Shown here: positions 54,068 through 64,000 of the stretch, one piece after another
Layout: each line of letters begins with the position of its first letter
Numbering within the stretch: position 1 is the first letter of the stretch
DNA from: Phialocephala subalpina
Lineage: Eukaryota; Ascomycota; Leotiomycetes; Helotiales; Mollisiaceae
Direction: 5' to 3'
DNA: 64,000 nucleotides
Assembly: GCA_900073065.1 (NCBI GenBank)
Contig: FJOG01000014.1
Coordinates: forward strand, 546,803-610,802
Translations under genes and position numbers: made by a program
Notes under the pieces: model-generated
The model's database searches: none
Told to the model about the DNA's origin: nothing
What the model saw: the letters and a program-made list of their open reading frames with translations, nothing else

Positions 54068-55221
54068 ATGTCGTATCTGTTTGGGCCTGCTGACGAAGAA
54101 TCGTGTATTCTGGTTACAGCTGGTTACGATCATACGATCCGGTAAGTTTGATTGAGCAATCAAATTACAAGGCCCCAGTGTTAACGTTTGCGCCATCTAG
54201 TTTCTGGGAAGCTCTCTCTGGTATCTGCTCTCGAACAATCCAGCATTCCGACTCGCAGGTCAACCGGTTATGTATCTCTCCTGACAAACGATTCCTGGCT
54301 GCTGCTGGTCACCACTCAGTCAAGCTCTACGACATCAAGTCCACGAACCCGAATCCCCTGCTGGCTTTCGAAGGTCATACTGGCAATGTTACAGGAGTCG
54401 CATTTCATTGCGAGGGCAAATGGATGGTCACAAGTTCGGAAGATGGCACAGTGAAGATCTGGGAGACGAGAAGCGGCTCTGTTCAGCGAAGCTATTCACA
54501 TGGCACACCGGTCAATGATGTGGTTATCCACCCGAATCAAGGCGAGATCATCAGCTGTGATCGCGGAGGAAGTGTCCGCATATGGGATCTGGCAGAGAAC
54601 AATTGCTCGCATCAGTTGATTCCGGAGGAAGATGTACCGGTCGCAAGCGTCACTGTTGCTAGTGATGGCTCAACTCTTTGCGCTGGCACCAATTCTGTTC
54701 GTACTCTCTCAATTATCCCTGGCTTCTCAATTCTGTCTGCTAGCTCAGGTCTTCTTACAGCATGCTAACATTTCCTCCAGGGCAACGTTTATGTCTGGCA
54801 CCTTCTCCAATACCGCGAAAAAACCACCCTCGTCCCCATAACCCACTTCACCGCCCACAAAAACTACATAACCCGCGTCCTCCTCTCCCCCGACGTCAAA
54901 CACCTCGCAACCTGCTCCGCCGACCACACCGCCAAGATCTGGGAAGTCAAAGACCTCGAATCCATGCTCCCAGTTCCGGGTCAACCTCCAGCAGCTCAGA
55001 AGGATCCTAAGCCGTTCAAGCTTGAGAGTACTTTGACTGGTCATCAGAGATGGGTTTGGGATTGCGCTTTTAGTGCTGATTCGGCTTATTTGGTTACGGC
55101 TTGCTCGGATCATTATGCGAGGTTGTGGGAGTTGCATAGTGAGCAGATTATTAGGCAGTATAACGGGCATCATAGGGGTTTGGTTTGTGTTGCTCTGAAT
55201 GATTATTCGGAGGCTCGTTAG
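54068..55221 (+). CDS. lst8: LST8/Wat1 WD40 protein, TOR complex subunit
   Basis: Lst8 binds the TOR kinase domain and is shared by TORC1 and TORC2. Exons 54068-54141, 54201-54696 and 54781-55221 give 1011 nt and 336 residues. The start is MSYLFGPADEESCILVTAGY and the first join DHTIRFWEALSGICSRTIQH is the canonical first blade. Later blades: DSQVNRLCISPDKRFLAAAG, FEGHTGNVTGVAFHCEGKWM, SEDGTVKIWE, ISCDRGGSVRIWDL, TAHKNYITRVLLSPDVKHLA, SADHTAKIWEV, GHQRWVWDCAFSADSAYLVT, ARLWELHS. Seven WD repeats fill the protein, as in the family. The second intron uses a GTTCGT donor. A short insert (MLPVPGQPPAAQKD) lies between blades 6 and 7. Confidence 0.95.
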
Positions 55222-57425
55222 GTGGCACATTGAAGAGAATTCATACTGGCGTTCAGCGAGGGAGTTAAGGGTCGGAGCTGGTACGAAAGGGCGTCATATG
55301 TAGGCAGGTCATCATATGGGGTTTGCAGATTAGCATAGCGATCATACCCGAAGGTTAAGGAATGAATTAAATTGAATTGCAATTTCAGAAATCCTCATCT
55401 TGCAATCACAAGCGACAAGTTTTGGATAGTAGTATCTAACTTCATCAATCTCTCCCATTTCTTCTAGGTCTGGTTGACTCCGTATAAAGACAGCCATCAC
55501 CACATCAAGCAAACCTCATCCTTCTCGTGCCATCGGCTGCTACATGCCATGAAACCAGCCTGTCTAGATGGTCGGGACACAGGTTGCCGCTTAGTGTGAT
55601 GACAAGGGTTCTCTGCTCCTGCTGTTCTGCAGGACTGGTTCCGGAGCCATAGATTCGCATGATGTCGGACGAGAGGGAAATGGACGTGATTCCCTTCACT
55701 GATCTACGCTACTAGCGTCTTTCAACATACCATAAATCGTAGAACAGACCTGTATCTTGACTGAACACAATACGCATCTCCCCCAATGTCCATGCCCCCT
55801 GATGGCGACGATACGTTGACCAACCTTCCCATGCCGAGGTGGAGCTGTGATAACGAGTGTTTGTTTCTCGAGGGGAAATTGCGGGTGTGCAGTTCGTGAC
55901 TTGGTCTGTTCGTTTGAATGTTCATTGTGGATTGGGATGAGGGTAAGGGGTTTGTTCACCGTGATGAGGGGAAGTTGATAGTATAAAAGCGCTGGGATGA
56001 GACCCATATGTGTATATGCCTAGCATTTTGTTTCTCCGTCGATGTTTTTGAATGCGACGAGTGCATGACCTGATGACAGGGACAAGTAGATGTTGACAGT
56101 GTTTGGAATTATGTCGGATGACGGTGGAGAGAGAGAGAAAACAGAGTGGGTGAAAGACTGGCATCAATGAGACCATAGCTAATCATCCAGTCTGACCCTG
56201 GGCAACAGAAATAACGAGCAGAAAGTAACCCCTGATTCCTGCTATTCAACCGACCATCGCTGAGACTAACCTTACTCCTTAAAGATACAGTTCCCAGTTC
56301 TTTCCCTACTCGACTTGAAGAACCCCTTTCGAAAATCCATAAGCGAGAACTGCTGCAACATAATAAATGCTCTAAGACCGCTGAAATCAAACACTCTCGC
56401 TCGGACTTCTCAAAGCACCGAACAAGATGCTAGCTGTAATTTGCTGTAAACCCTTAATGACTGTCAGACCAAAACTAGATGCACAAGAACCCCTTTGTGC
56501 ACCACATGTCATCCGGATGACGATAAGCACGATAAGACATGCAGCAGAACGACTACGTACTGTGGTACAGCATCTTTCACAAATAGCAGTACCAACAAAG
56601 AAATTCAAAGGTAAAGATTGATGAAACCTCCTCTCCTTCTATCCGCAGAGCCTTGTCTGCCCATGTCATGTTGACTTTTATGATCCTCCGGATAAAGCTC
56701 CTCTTTCCTATTCTGTAGAAATGTTTGACATCTCTCCCCTAGAAAAAGAAAATCTTTGGTGACATTGCATCTCCTGCTGGTGGGACGGCAGTGCCGACAT
56801 TGTTCTCGTCAGCACCACATAAAGATGCACTGATTCCCTAGCCATATGCCAGATTGACAACTGCCGGCAGGCCAAAGAGTAGGGATGAGCTAGCTGTCAA
56901 CAGATCCTAAGATGCTATTCCTAGATCCAACAGGTCGTATATGCTGTCATCAGCCATTGGATGTCTGGGTAGCTTGGCTGTCAACCCCTGAGTTCAGGTA
57001 CGCTGCTGCTCACCCTCCATCAAAGAAGAAATAGGAGGCGGGGTAAAAGAACAAAGTGATCGGAAAATCGGCGTCTTCACCACCGATTGGCTAAAAAGGC
57101 GAGTACCTGCATACCTAGCAAGAAAGGCACAAGGCAGGCCGTTGCGCTAGCTAATTCTGTAACTCAGGGATGTCGCGACCGACGTCCATCTTCAATTATC
57201 AGATCGACAAGAAAGAATGCTCCCCACGGCCGTACCACGACGACAACCTGGCGATGCATGCAGTCTCTGCACAGCAGACACCTCATAACCATCTGCCAAT
57301 ACTATAGTCCCGCTCCAAAGTATCGAAAACCCTCTCTTCGCAACAAGCCAGTTGAAACATTGACCGCCCCAAAATCCATAAGGCGAACTTCGAGTCCGAA
57401 TAAGAGCTAGAGAGAAGGCATTGAG
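55222..57425. other. Intergenic between LST8 and SOG2
   Basis: About 2.2 kb. Minus-strand frames near 55505-55699 and 55696-56007 have partly ordered text (TLVITAPPRHGKVGQRIVAI, RTLVITLSGNLCPDHLDRLV) but are out of frame with each other and lack starts. They may be remnants of a gene. Part of this stretch is the SOG2 5' leader. Confidence 0.35.
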
Positions 57426-60400
57426 ATGGAGCGGCCTTCGGGACCTTTGGGAGCGGCTACCCAGTCCAGTCGTCCCATGGTTGATAATGGAATGCCTCGG
57501 CCAGCTCCCATGAACACTGCTCGACGAATTCCGAATGCTGTACGACATGCGCAGTCTCAATCCTCCCTCTCGAGGCAGAAGCCACTATCTGCGGCGGAAG
57601 TTATAGAACTTGCTCGAGAAGCAATGAAGGTTGCCGTCGAGGAGCATGAGAAGAAAAGTCAGGATCCTGAAGTAATTCAGCAAGGATTGACTGTGCCTGG
57701 GGTCACCATCGACCTCAGTCATAAGATGATCCAGATATTTCCTGAGGAAGTCGTTGATATAATCAAGAAAGAGCTAGAAAGGTATATTCCCTGCTGAGTG
57801 CCCAGTTAGTACCCAGCTAACTTATATATCTACTAGATTCGCGCTGTCCCACAACATGATCTCTACATTCCCCTCACGGTTCGCGGAATGCACCTCTCTC
57901 CGCTATCTAAACATCCGCAACAATTCCATTCGCGAGTTTCCCGAGTCTGTACGTATATACACACTATGGGCGTTGCTGCAAGTTTAGTTCTAATGAAGAA
58001 TACAGATATGCAAATTGAAAGCTCTCGAAATCCTAGATCTTGGTCGAAATAAGCTGAAAATGCTCCCTGACCAATTGGGCAATTTGACCTCACTCAAGGT
58101 CTTGTCGGTACAGAGAAATAGGCTCGAGACCCTTCCAGTCTGTATTGCAGACATGACCCCCCTTCAAATCCTGAAGCTCGAAGGCAATCCATTACGATTT
58201 CCCCCAAAAGAATTACTTCCGCTTCAGACACAGACATCCCCGAACGGGAGTACCCAAGAAACCAATGAGGTGGACGACATGGCTGTCACAATACAGGTGA
58301 AAAGGATCCTGAAGCAGAAAGTTGTCAATGATCGCTCCGAGACTGAATCCGGTGGAGAGGAATCAAGTGAAGGCACCGAGACTCCTCGACCAGTCAGACG
58401 TGTCATGAGCGGCAGGTTTCCAATCAAGGTCAATGGGACAGAAGTACCGGATATGCGGTCACCAGCTTTCCCTCCTCGACCACCTCCAATACCTTCGCGG
58501 TCCCACTACAGACAGTTGTCTCAGCACAATGCTGCTCTCAGACGCCCAGGTGTAATGCCTCTCACAATCGGGAATGCCAATGAGCGTCTTCGAAGCAACA
58601 GTGAGAACTCATTAGACCCACGGGACCCGTATCGCCCTGCGGAAAGGTCAAGACGAATGGGCGTCGTCTCGAAGAAAGCTCAGGAACTGGGAACAGTCGA
58701 CGAGTTGAAAGCAAACAACCGCTACAGCCATGACCGAAGCTACAGTCATTCGTCTGTGTTGACCAACGGAAACACTCGAAGTCCTGCCAGTCCTGCGGAT
58801 TCCGTGCTAGGGCGAGCTACCTATGTCAAGCGTCTGTCCAGCTTGCCAGAGCGTAAACGAGATTCAATCTCGGCTGACCCGGTCATTGAGGCTGCCAAAT
58901 CAATTCTCTACGCTTTGTTCCAGGTGCACCCGTTGATTCAAAGCCTCTTGAGCGTTGCTCGCGACGACACTAAAAGGCGAACTAGTCTAGAACGGGTATT
59001 CTACAACGCTAACTCTCACGTGGAAGAGCTCGATGAACACATCCAGCAATACAGCAAACACACCGAGGAGGACGAAGAAGCTTCACCGCGATCTAACGAA
59101 AATATCCACCGCGCTTGCGTGACTTGTGTGAGCGCGTACGTGCACGTCTGCAGTCTTCTACAAAGCAACGTTCAAGCATTGGTGGAGAACGGAGATCCTC
59201 GCTACATCCGCACTCTGTTGTTGAACGTTTATGGCAGCATAGCAGAGATCCGCAACGCCAGCGAAGCCTTTGCAAGAGCGCGCGAACCAGTCGACGACAT
59301 GGAGGACGGAAGAGCACGAATCGTCTTGGACGAGACCCTGAGACCGGCGAGACTCGACTTGAACAGAATACAACGCAGTACTATCAACATGACCCCGACG
59401 CGCGAGCAGCCTGGTATTACACCACGATCAAGAAGCGGTACTGCCATTCAACGCCCTCCGAATCTTTCAGTATCTACTGACCAACAACCTACTGCACTGA
59501 ACGGAATGGTTCGCTCGAACGGCTTCGCTGGTAACAACAACTTCGGTCCCGGCCTCACGAACGCCCTCGACCGTGCGACACCACGTTCTGGAGAATCCTT
59601 CACGTCCAGTGCGTCTGGAAGCAGGATGATAGGAGGATTTGAAACCGAGGAGGACAAACAATTCGAGTCAATCTTCAAAGCCTTACAAGGCAATGTCGAA
59701 ATGACTCTAAAAAATATGCCCCACGTCAACGATCTCTTCAAGGGTGCTATGAGACAGAATGCCGAGCGCGATCGCCCAGAGGTTGCGGCACGAGACTTTC
59801 AGAACGTCATCGCGGGATGTGAAGAGTCGATACAAGCTGCAGGATATCTGAAGAACAGACTATCTCAAATCAAACTCAATCAGCCTGGTGTGAGAACTCA
59901 AGCATCTTTCTGGCAGTTGTGCGCCAGATTCATCGAAGTAGGTGACATCATCCCATGCTGATGTTAAAAGCTAACGACCTCAAGGTCTACACAAATTTCG
60001 TTCTAGACGTAAAGAAGATCAAGCAATCAAGCAATCTTTTCCCTAATCAAGTAATCGACATTATCCGCCCACTTCAGAAGGCAATCAAAATCACAAGCGC
60101 CGAGATCTATGCGTCGCCTTGGGCCAATCTAGCCAGTTCAACAACCTTCGCACAATCGAACGGCAATACGCAACCTCCCTCTCAAGTTCCTCTACCTATG
60201 ACTCCTCAGAGCGCCGCCCTCGGCCCAGCTGTACAAGCAACCGTACCTTCAACTCCAGGCAGCGCTACCTTCAACCCTGGTTATTATACCTTACAATCTG
60301 GTCAACGCTCTAATACTATGACAAATGGTACGGCGAGCCTCTCCGTTTCGAATTCCCGCGAAAACACCATGACCTCGGTGTCTGGCGGCCCTACGCTTGA

Positions 60401-60680
60401 CCCATACGATGGAAACCGTGGTCCTCAGAACGGACAACCAGAGAGAACACGATTAAGATTCGAGGGCCGAAGACCTTTCGATCTTAGGCCTGACGCTCCA
60501 TTGAATCGATTGCCTGGCATGTCTGAGGCACAGTTTCAAGTCTATCAAAGGCAAGCCGACGAACGTAGGGACCGTATTTATCGTGAGCAGGGTGATCGTG
60601 AACGCGCTGTCAATGGCAACGGAAACGGCAACGACAGCAACGGTGGCAATGGAATTGGCAGTGGCGAGCTGAACAACTAA
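57426..60680 (+). CDS. sog2: SOG2-type leucine-rich-repeat protein, RAM network
   Basis: Sog2 works with the NDR kinase Cbk1/COT-1 and its partners in polarised growth and septation. Exons 57426-57781, 57837-57948, 58006-59937 and 59985-60680 give 3096 nt and 1031 residues. Near the N terminus is AAEVIELAREAMKVAVEE. Leucine-rich repeats follow: TIDLSHKMIQIFPEEVV, FALSHNMISTFPSRFAECTS, RYLNIRNNSIREFPES, ALEILDLGRNKLKMLPDQLG, LKVLSVQRNRLETLPVCIAD, LQILKLEGNPLRFPPKELL. Then a long basic/Ser-rich linker (RRVMSGRFPIKVNG, PPRPPPIPSRSHYRQLSQHN). The large C-terminal RAM-signalling domain has IEAAKSILYALFQVHPLIQS, ERVFYNANSHVEELDEHIQQ and FESIFKALQGNVEMTLKNMP. The tail ends in a Gly/Asn repeat (NGNGNGNDSNGGNGIG). 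Intron 3 is only 47 nt. Confidence 0.94.
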
Positions 60681-62108
60681 GATCCGACTCATCATCTTTC
60701 CTTCCATTTGTTTTATTCGATCTGAGCCAAGCATTCGCTTTCCTCTTGTATCACTGTGTATGACTGTCTTTAGCGATGTACTAGTCTTCTGCTTATAATT
60801 GTGTTTTTTCTTTTCTGCATCGGCGTTGGGGATCTTTTCACATGGCATTACATCTGGCGTTGATATGGATACTGTAACGAAATAGGTAAATTTCTTTTTT
60901 TTCTGTACTAGCTGAATGCCCAATTTAGGGTGGTAGCTACAGGGAAAGATATGGGATGGCGGATATGACGATATTGATGACCTGGTGGTTAACAATGGAC
61001 GTGGCGATGTGGGACGGAAGGGTAGCTGGCTTTAATTTGGTCTTAGGTGATCGAATCCGTTGTTGCTTGGCTGAAGTGGAACTCCTTACCTCTGGCGGCT
61101 ACGGGAATGATAATGGTTGACGACGATATTGGCGGTTGTATTTGTGGTGTGGATGGGCAGGGAAAGAGAACTTTGCAGATGGCTGGGTTGATTTAATCTT
61201 CATTGATTGAATCCGGGCTTGACTGGCTGGATCTGAATTGTGGTGGATCGTGGACATTGCGACAACTCTGCTGGGCCGAATGATAGTAGGTATCGAGTTG
61301 GTCAAGAATGCAGATACATGACAACATTTGCTTGGATTCGTGATGTGAAGCACATGTCGTCCTCTCGTGACACGAGGTGAGAACTTTCGTTGTCAATTAG
61401 AGGTTTCATTGTCAATTGATGCCTGATCTTCTGCCAAGTGGCAAATATTTAGCCTGCTTTCGTCTACTCTTCTTCGTTGCTGCAACTGTGTTGTCACTAT
61501 CATTCATTCTCGTTGACCTCACCTGTACTCGAGATTTCTTACCCTGGGGATCCCCATTGTTCACAACTACATTTGCTTCACGGCCATTTTCCCAACCAGG
61601 CTTACGCGCAGCTACTCAGAACATCATTGACGACCGGACATCATTTCGCTCCAACATTTTCGGTTCCTGAAACGCATTGTTGACCGCTTGTACGACACTA
61701 TTTAACCCTCTTCAACATCGCAACCAGAATCCCCTTGGCAACGAACGGAAGGAACAGCTCAACAGGAAGGCCATTTAATTCGTTGCACAGCTGCAGAGGA
61801 AAGGAGGCGTCGAACTTGTCCAAACAAGCTTCTGCATTTGCTCGCTAGTTCCAACCATGACGCAAGCTGCAGGCTGCCAGGAGGTTTGCTCAGATCGGAT
61901 GCTTCTCTGGGAAATATGTAGCGAATGCCATGCAATGACCGCCTGAACATAGATTGCCAGCAATCACGATCAAGTGGTACAAGATGCGCATGCTCTCCAG
62001 CCTCAAGACGTAGTGATGGCTCATCCCTATATGGAGGCTGGAAGATTCTTCCTATCTTCCTAACACTTTGTTCTGAACATATTTAGGATCACACCACAAG
62101 TGATATCG
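60681..62108. other. Intergenic, no supported gene
   Basis: About 1.4 kb, 3' flank of SOG2 and 5' flank of the Ser/Thr-rich protein. A frame at 61416-61670 has a hydrophobic stretch but no firm support. Confidence 0.35.
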
Positions 62109-63080
62109 ATGAGTAGCTGCACGATGCGACGTTCAATGTCAATCTATCTTTTGGGGCTGTCTGCTCTTGTTTCAGGCATCACGTTCATTAGCCCTGCTCC
62201 TGCCGATGTACCAGGAAACACCATTTCCAACTATGTTACAACTATAGATTCACCTATGACCATTCAATGGAGCCTGCAGCCAGACGAGGAAAGTTCTCCG
62301 TTAAAGTTGTTTATATTTCAGGACATTTCGGATGCCACAGCGGAACTTGTTCGCGGTACGTATATGTATTTCTACCTCGATGGAACACTGTACTGACTTC
62401 ATTTTGTGGAAGCAATGCCAGCCAACTCTACCGTTTTAGATTGGTATGTGGATACGGGTAAAAGTTTGTCAGATTCCCATTCGTTCCACTTCGAACTTTG
62501 GTTCGAGAATGCGAACGAAGCGGCTGCAACGAGCCATGCTATCGACATTGCAGATGGCGAGAGTTCTTCCGCCACCTCTACCACGATCACTTCAACGAGC
62601 CCGGAGATCACACTAAGCTCTGCAACTTCAATGATTTTATCGAACCCACCAAGATCTACCACGTCAACAGTCTCGCTCGCCTCGAGCACTTCAACCAGCC
62701 CCCTCCATTCCAGCTCCTCCGTCAACAAACTCGCAGCCGACATCTCCTCTACCAGTATCTTCCCCAGCAGCATCCTCACGACCACCACCCGAGGAACAAG
62801 CACCGCCTCTTCATCACCGTCGAAAGCAGCATCCAACACCTCCACTCCCGTCCCCTCTTCCAACAGTCTTAGCACAGGAGCAAAAATAGGATTTGGTCTC
62901 GGAATTTCCGCCATGGTGATCCTCGCCGTCACAATAGGTTGGTTCGTACTTGCAGGGAGAAGACAAAGGAAAAAGTCTATGCCACCAACCCACTCGCAGG
63001 CAGATGAGAGCTCTCCAGAGAATTCTTCGGGGTTTGTTGAGTTTACGTCTCCGATCGCTGGGAGATATGAAGTTGGTTAG
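62109..63080 (+). CDS. Secreted-type Ser/Thr-rich one-pass surface protein
   Basis: Two exons (62109-62355, 62413-63080) give 915 nt and 304 residues. ATG at 62109 opens a signal peptide (MSIYLLGLSALVSGITFISP follows a few basic residues). The ectodomain start (NYVTTIDSPMTIQWSLQPDE, FELWFENANEA) has the beta-strand look of fungal ECM14/KRE9-like or Ser-Thr-anchored surface domains. A long Ser/Thr-rich stalk follows, then one helix (IGFGLGISAMVILAVTIGWFV), a basic stop-transfer (AGRRQRKKS) and a short tail. The splice is GTACGT...CTGAC...GGAAG. It may be a wall-stress or adhesion sensor, inferred only from layout. A longer frame begins upstream only with GTG. Confidence 0.75.
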
Positions 63081-63407
63081 GCATACTAGATGTCTGAGTT
63101 GATTTGGTTGACGGAGATTTGGAAATATGTGTAACGGCTGTTGTAAAGAATAGGAGATGTTTAATGTGCGTGATGTAGTAGTACTTCGGCATCGAGGTAA
63201 AGGGACCTTCTTCTGACGAGCGCTTCAAGTCGAGAGTCTGAGACGGTTGTCTTTATGGATTTTGATCTTGCAGCTTCGGGCCTTTCGACTCATTATTTCC
63301 TAGTTTGCGAGTTGATGTATCTCTAGATTTTTTTTCTCTTTCTGGGTCTCCTTGGTTCGGTATGTCGTCTTCGACCGAATCGAAGACGAGCGGGGAGGCA
63401 TTCTTTC
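63081..63407. other. Intergenic up to the MITE
   Basis: No gene supported; ends at the left target site of the second MITE copy. Confidence 0.35.
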
Positions 63408-63688
63408 CAGCGTAACCAAAAAAAATCAAGCTAATCAATTATATAATCAATTATATAATTGATTAACTTGACTAGATTAGGTTAGATTATGATTATCGCT
63501 TTTTGAAAAAATCATGATTATAATCAGCAACAAAAATTTACATACAAATAATTACGATCATAACCGATTAAATCATAATTTTCTTGATCAGATTAGAATA
63601 TGATTATAGGTATATCGTCATGATTAGATTATGATTAAGACCCTATAATCTAATCTAATCTAGTCTAATCTAATCATTTTGTACGCTG
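63408..63688. mobile_element. hAT-like MITE, copy 2 (281 bp), with perfect 8-bp target-site duplication
   Basis: Starts CAGCGTAAC and ends GTACGCTG, so the tips are near-perfect inverted repeats. It is flanked by ATTCTTTC at 63400-63407 and again at 63689-63696, a perfect 8-bp target duplication. It is related to 17205-17480 throughout, including gattatag/gtatatcgtcat and taatctaatc tracts. The intact target duplication suggests a younger insertion than copy 1, whose duplication matches at only 6 of 8 positions. Confidence 0.9.
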
Positions 63689-63715
63689 ATTCTTTCCACT
63701 TGACATCGCTCCGCA

Positions 63716-64000
63716 TTAGCGAATGTGGATTTCCCCGAGAATTGCTCCCTTGTGCTGCTCCGTGGAACCAAACTTCACAATTCTCTTGGTGTTTGGCATC
63801 TTTTTGTCCAGGACAGCAATATCAAGCTCTCCAGCTGGTTCCGTCTCAGCATGTGGCCAGACATCCTCCTCCTCCTTCTCGTCGTCTCGCGTCGAAGATC
63901 CATCATCAATCCTCAGCCTCTCTGCCCACCTCAAAGTCGTCACCTCCCTTTTCTCACCCTCCATCCACTTCATCCAACCCTCCGCATCCGCGTACCTCTG
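63716..64000 (-). CDS. C-terminal exon of a gene cut by the window edge
   Basis: The minus-strand frame is open from the window edge and ends at 63716. It begins QRYADAEGWMKWMEGEKREV, then TLRWAERLRIDDGSSTRDDE and EPAGELDIAVLDKKMPNTKR, and closes GAILGEIHIR. Charged and ordered, without membrane segments. The rest of the gene lies beyond position 64000, so no family can be named. The MITE copy 2 inserted within about 30 bp of its stop codon. Confidence 0.55.
   Translation of the reverse strand, partial: QRYADAEGWMKWMEGEKREVTTLRWAERLRIDDGSSTRDDEKEEEDVWPHAETEPAGELDIAVLDKKMPNTKRIVKFGSTEQHKGAILGEIHIR

Noticed and set aside
1..64000. tRNA, rRNA or CRISPR array
   Set aside because: I looked for tRNA-like boxes and regular direct repeats with unique spacers and found none; a eukaryotic genome would not carry CRISPR arrays.

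Overview
The window is nuclear DNA of a filamentous ascomycete (Pezizomycotina; a leotiomycete would fit the protein flavour, but that is an impression and not a test). Evidence: genes on both strands carry many short introns (about 47-72 nt) with GT...CTGAC/CTAAC...AG signals, and the recognisable proteins are standard fungal ones (PalA/Rim20, Lst8, Sog2, MetE, MUP1-type permease, hexose and DHA1 transporters, fungal arsenite methyltransferase). Many apparent ORF starts are not ATG, so gene models below were built by joining exons at splice signals and checking phase.

Layout. 0.3-2.8 kb: kinase-like protein with a C-terminal membrane segment, on the minus strand, apparently lacking part of its N-lobe. 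3.4-4.5 kb: SAM methyltransferase. 7.4-9.4 kb: sugar transporter. 11.2-13.7 kb: methionine synthase (MetE/Met6), whose 3' end carries an exact 250-bp tandem duplication and lacks about 250 bp of core catalytic sequence. 14.7-15.7 kb: divergent arsenite methyltransferase. 15.8-17.1 kb: two small membrane proteins. 17.2 kb: a hAT-type MITE, with a second copy at 63.4 kb. 17.6-19.3 kb: methionine/amino-acid permease. 20.1-21.1 kb: CmcJ/AsaB-like oxidoreductase. 21.2-25.9 kb: surface or membrane proteins, including an ECM33-like one. 26-36 kb: sparse, with a Ser/Thr-rich one-pass protein, small ORFs, and a decayed secreted-protein gene at 33.7-34.3 kb. 36.2-38.6 kb: DHA1 drug:H+ antiporter. 38.6-43.3 kb: gene desert with degenerate repeats. 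43.3-46.1 kb: palA/RIM20 with a probable 1-base frameshift. 47.3-48.8 kb: Fringe-like glycosyltransferase. 50.8-53.3 kb: unknown nuclear-type protein. 54.1-55.2 kb: LST8. 57.4-60.7 kb: SOG2. 62.1-63.1 kb: Ser/Thr-rich one-pass protein. The right edge cuts a gene.

How the parts may work together. The left half is rich in one-carbon and methyl chemistry: methionine synthase, a divergently transcribed arsenite methyltransferase, a second SAM methyltransferase, and a probable methionine permease. The right half holds growth and stress signalling genes (palA for ambient pH, LST8 for TOR, SOG2 for the RAM/morphogenesis network). These are ordinary housekeeping neighbours and I see no convincing new multi-gene system. 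The strongest unexpected signals are the metE rearrangement, the MITE pair with target-site duplications, the repeat-filled desert, and several broken or internally deleted genes.
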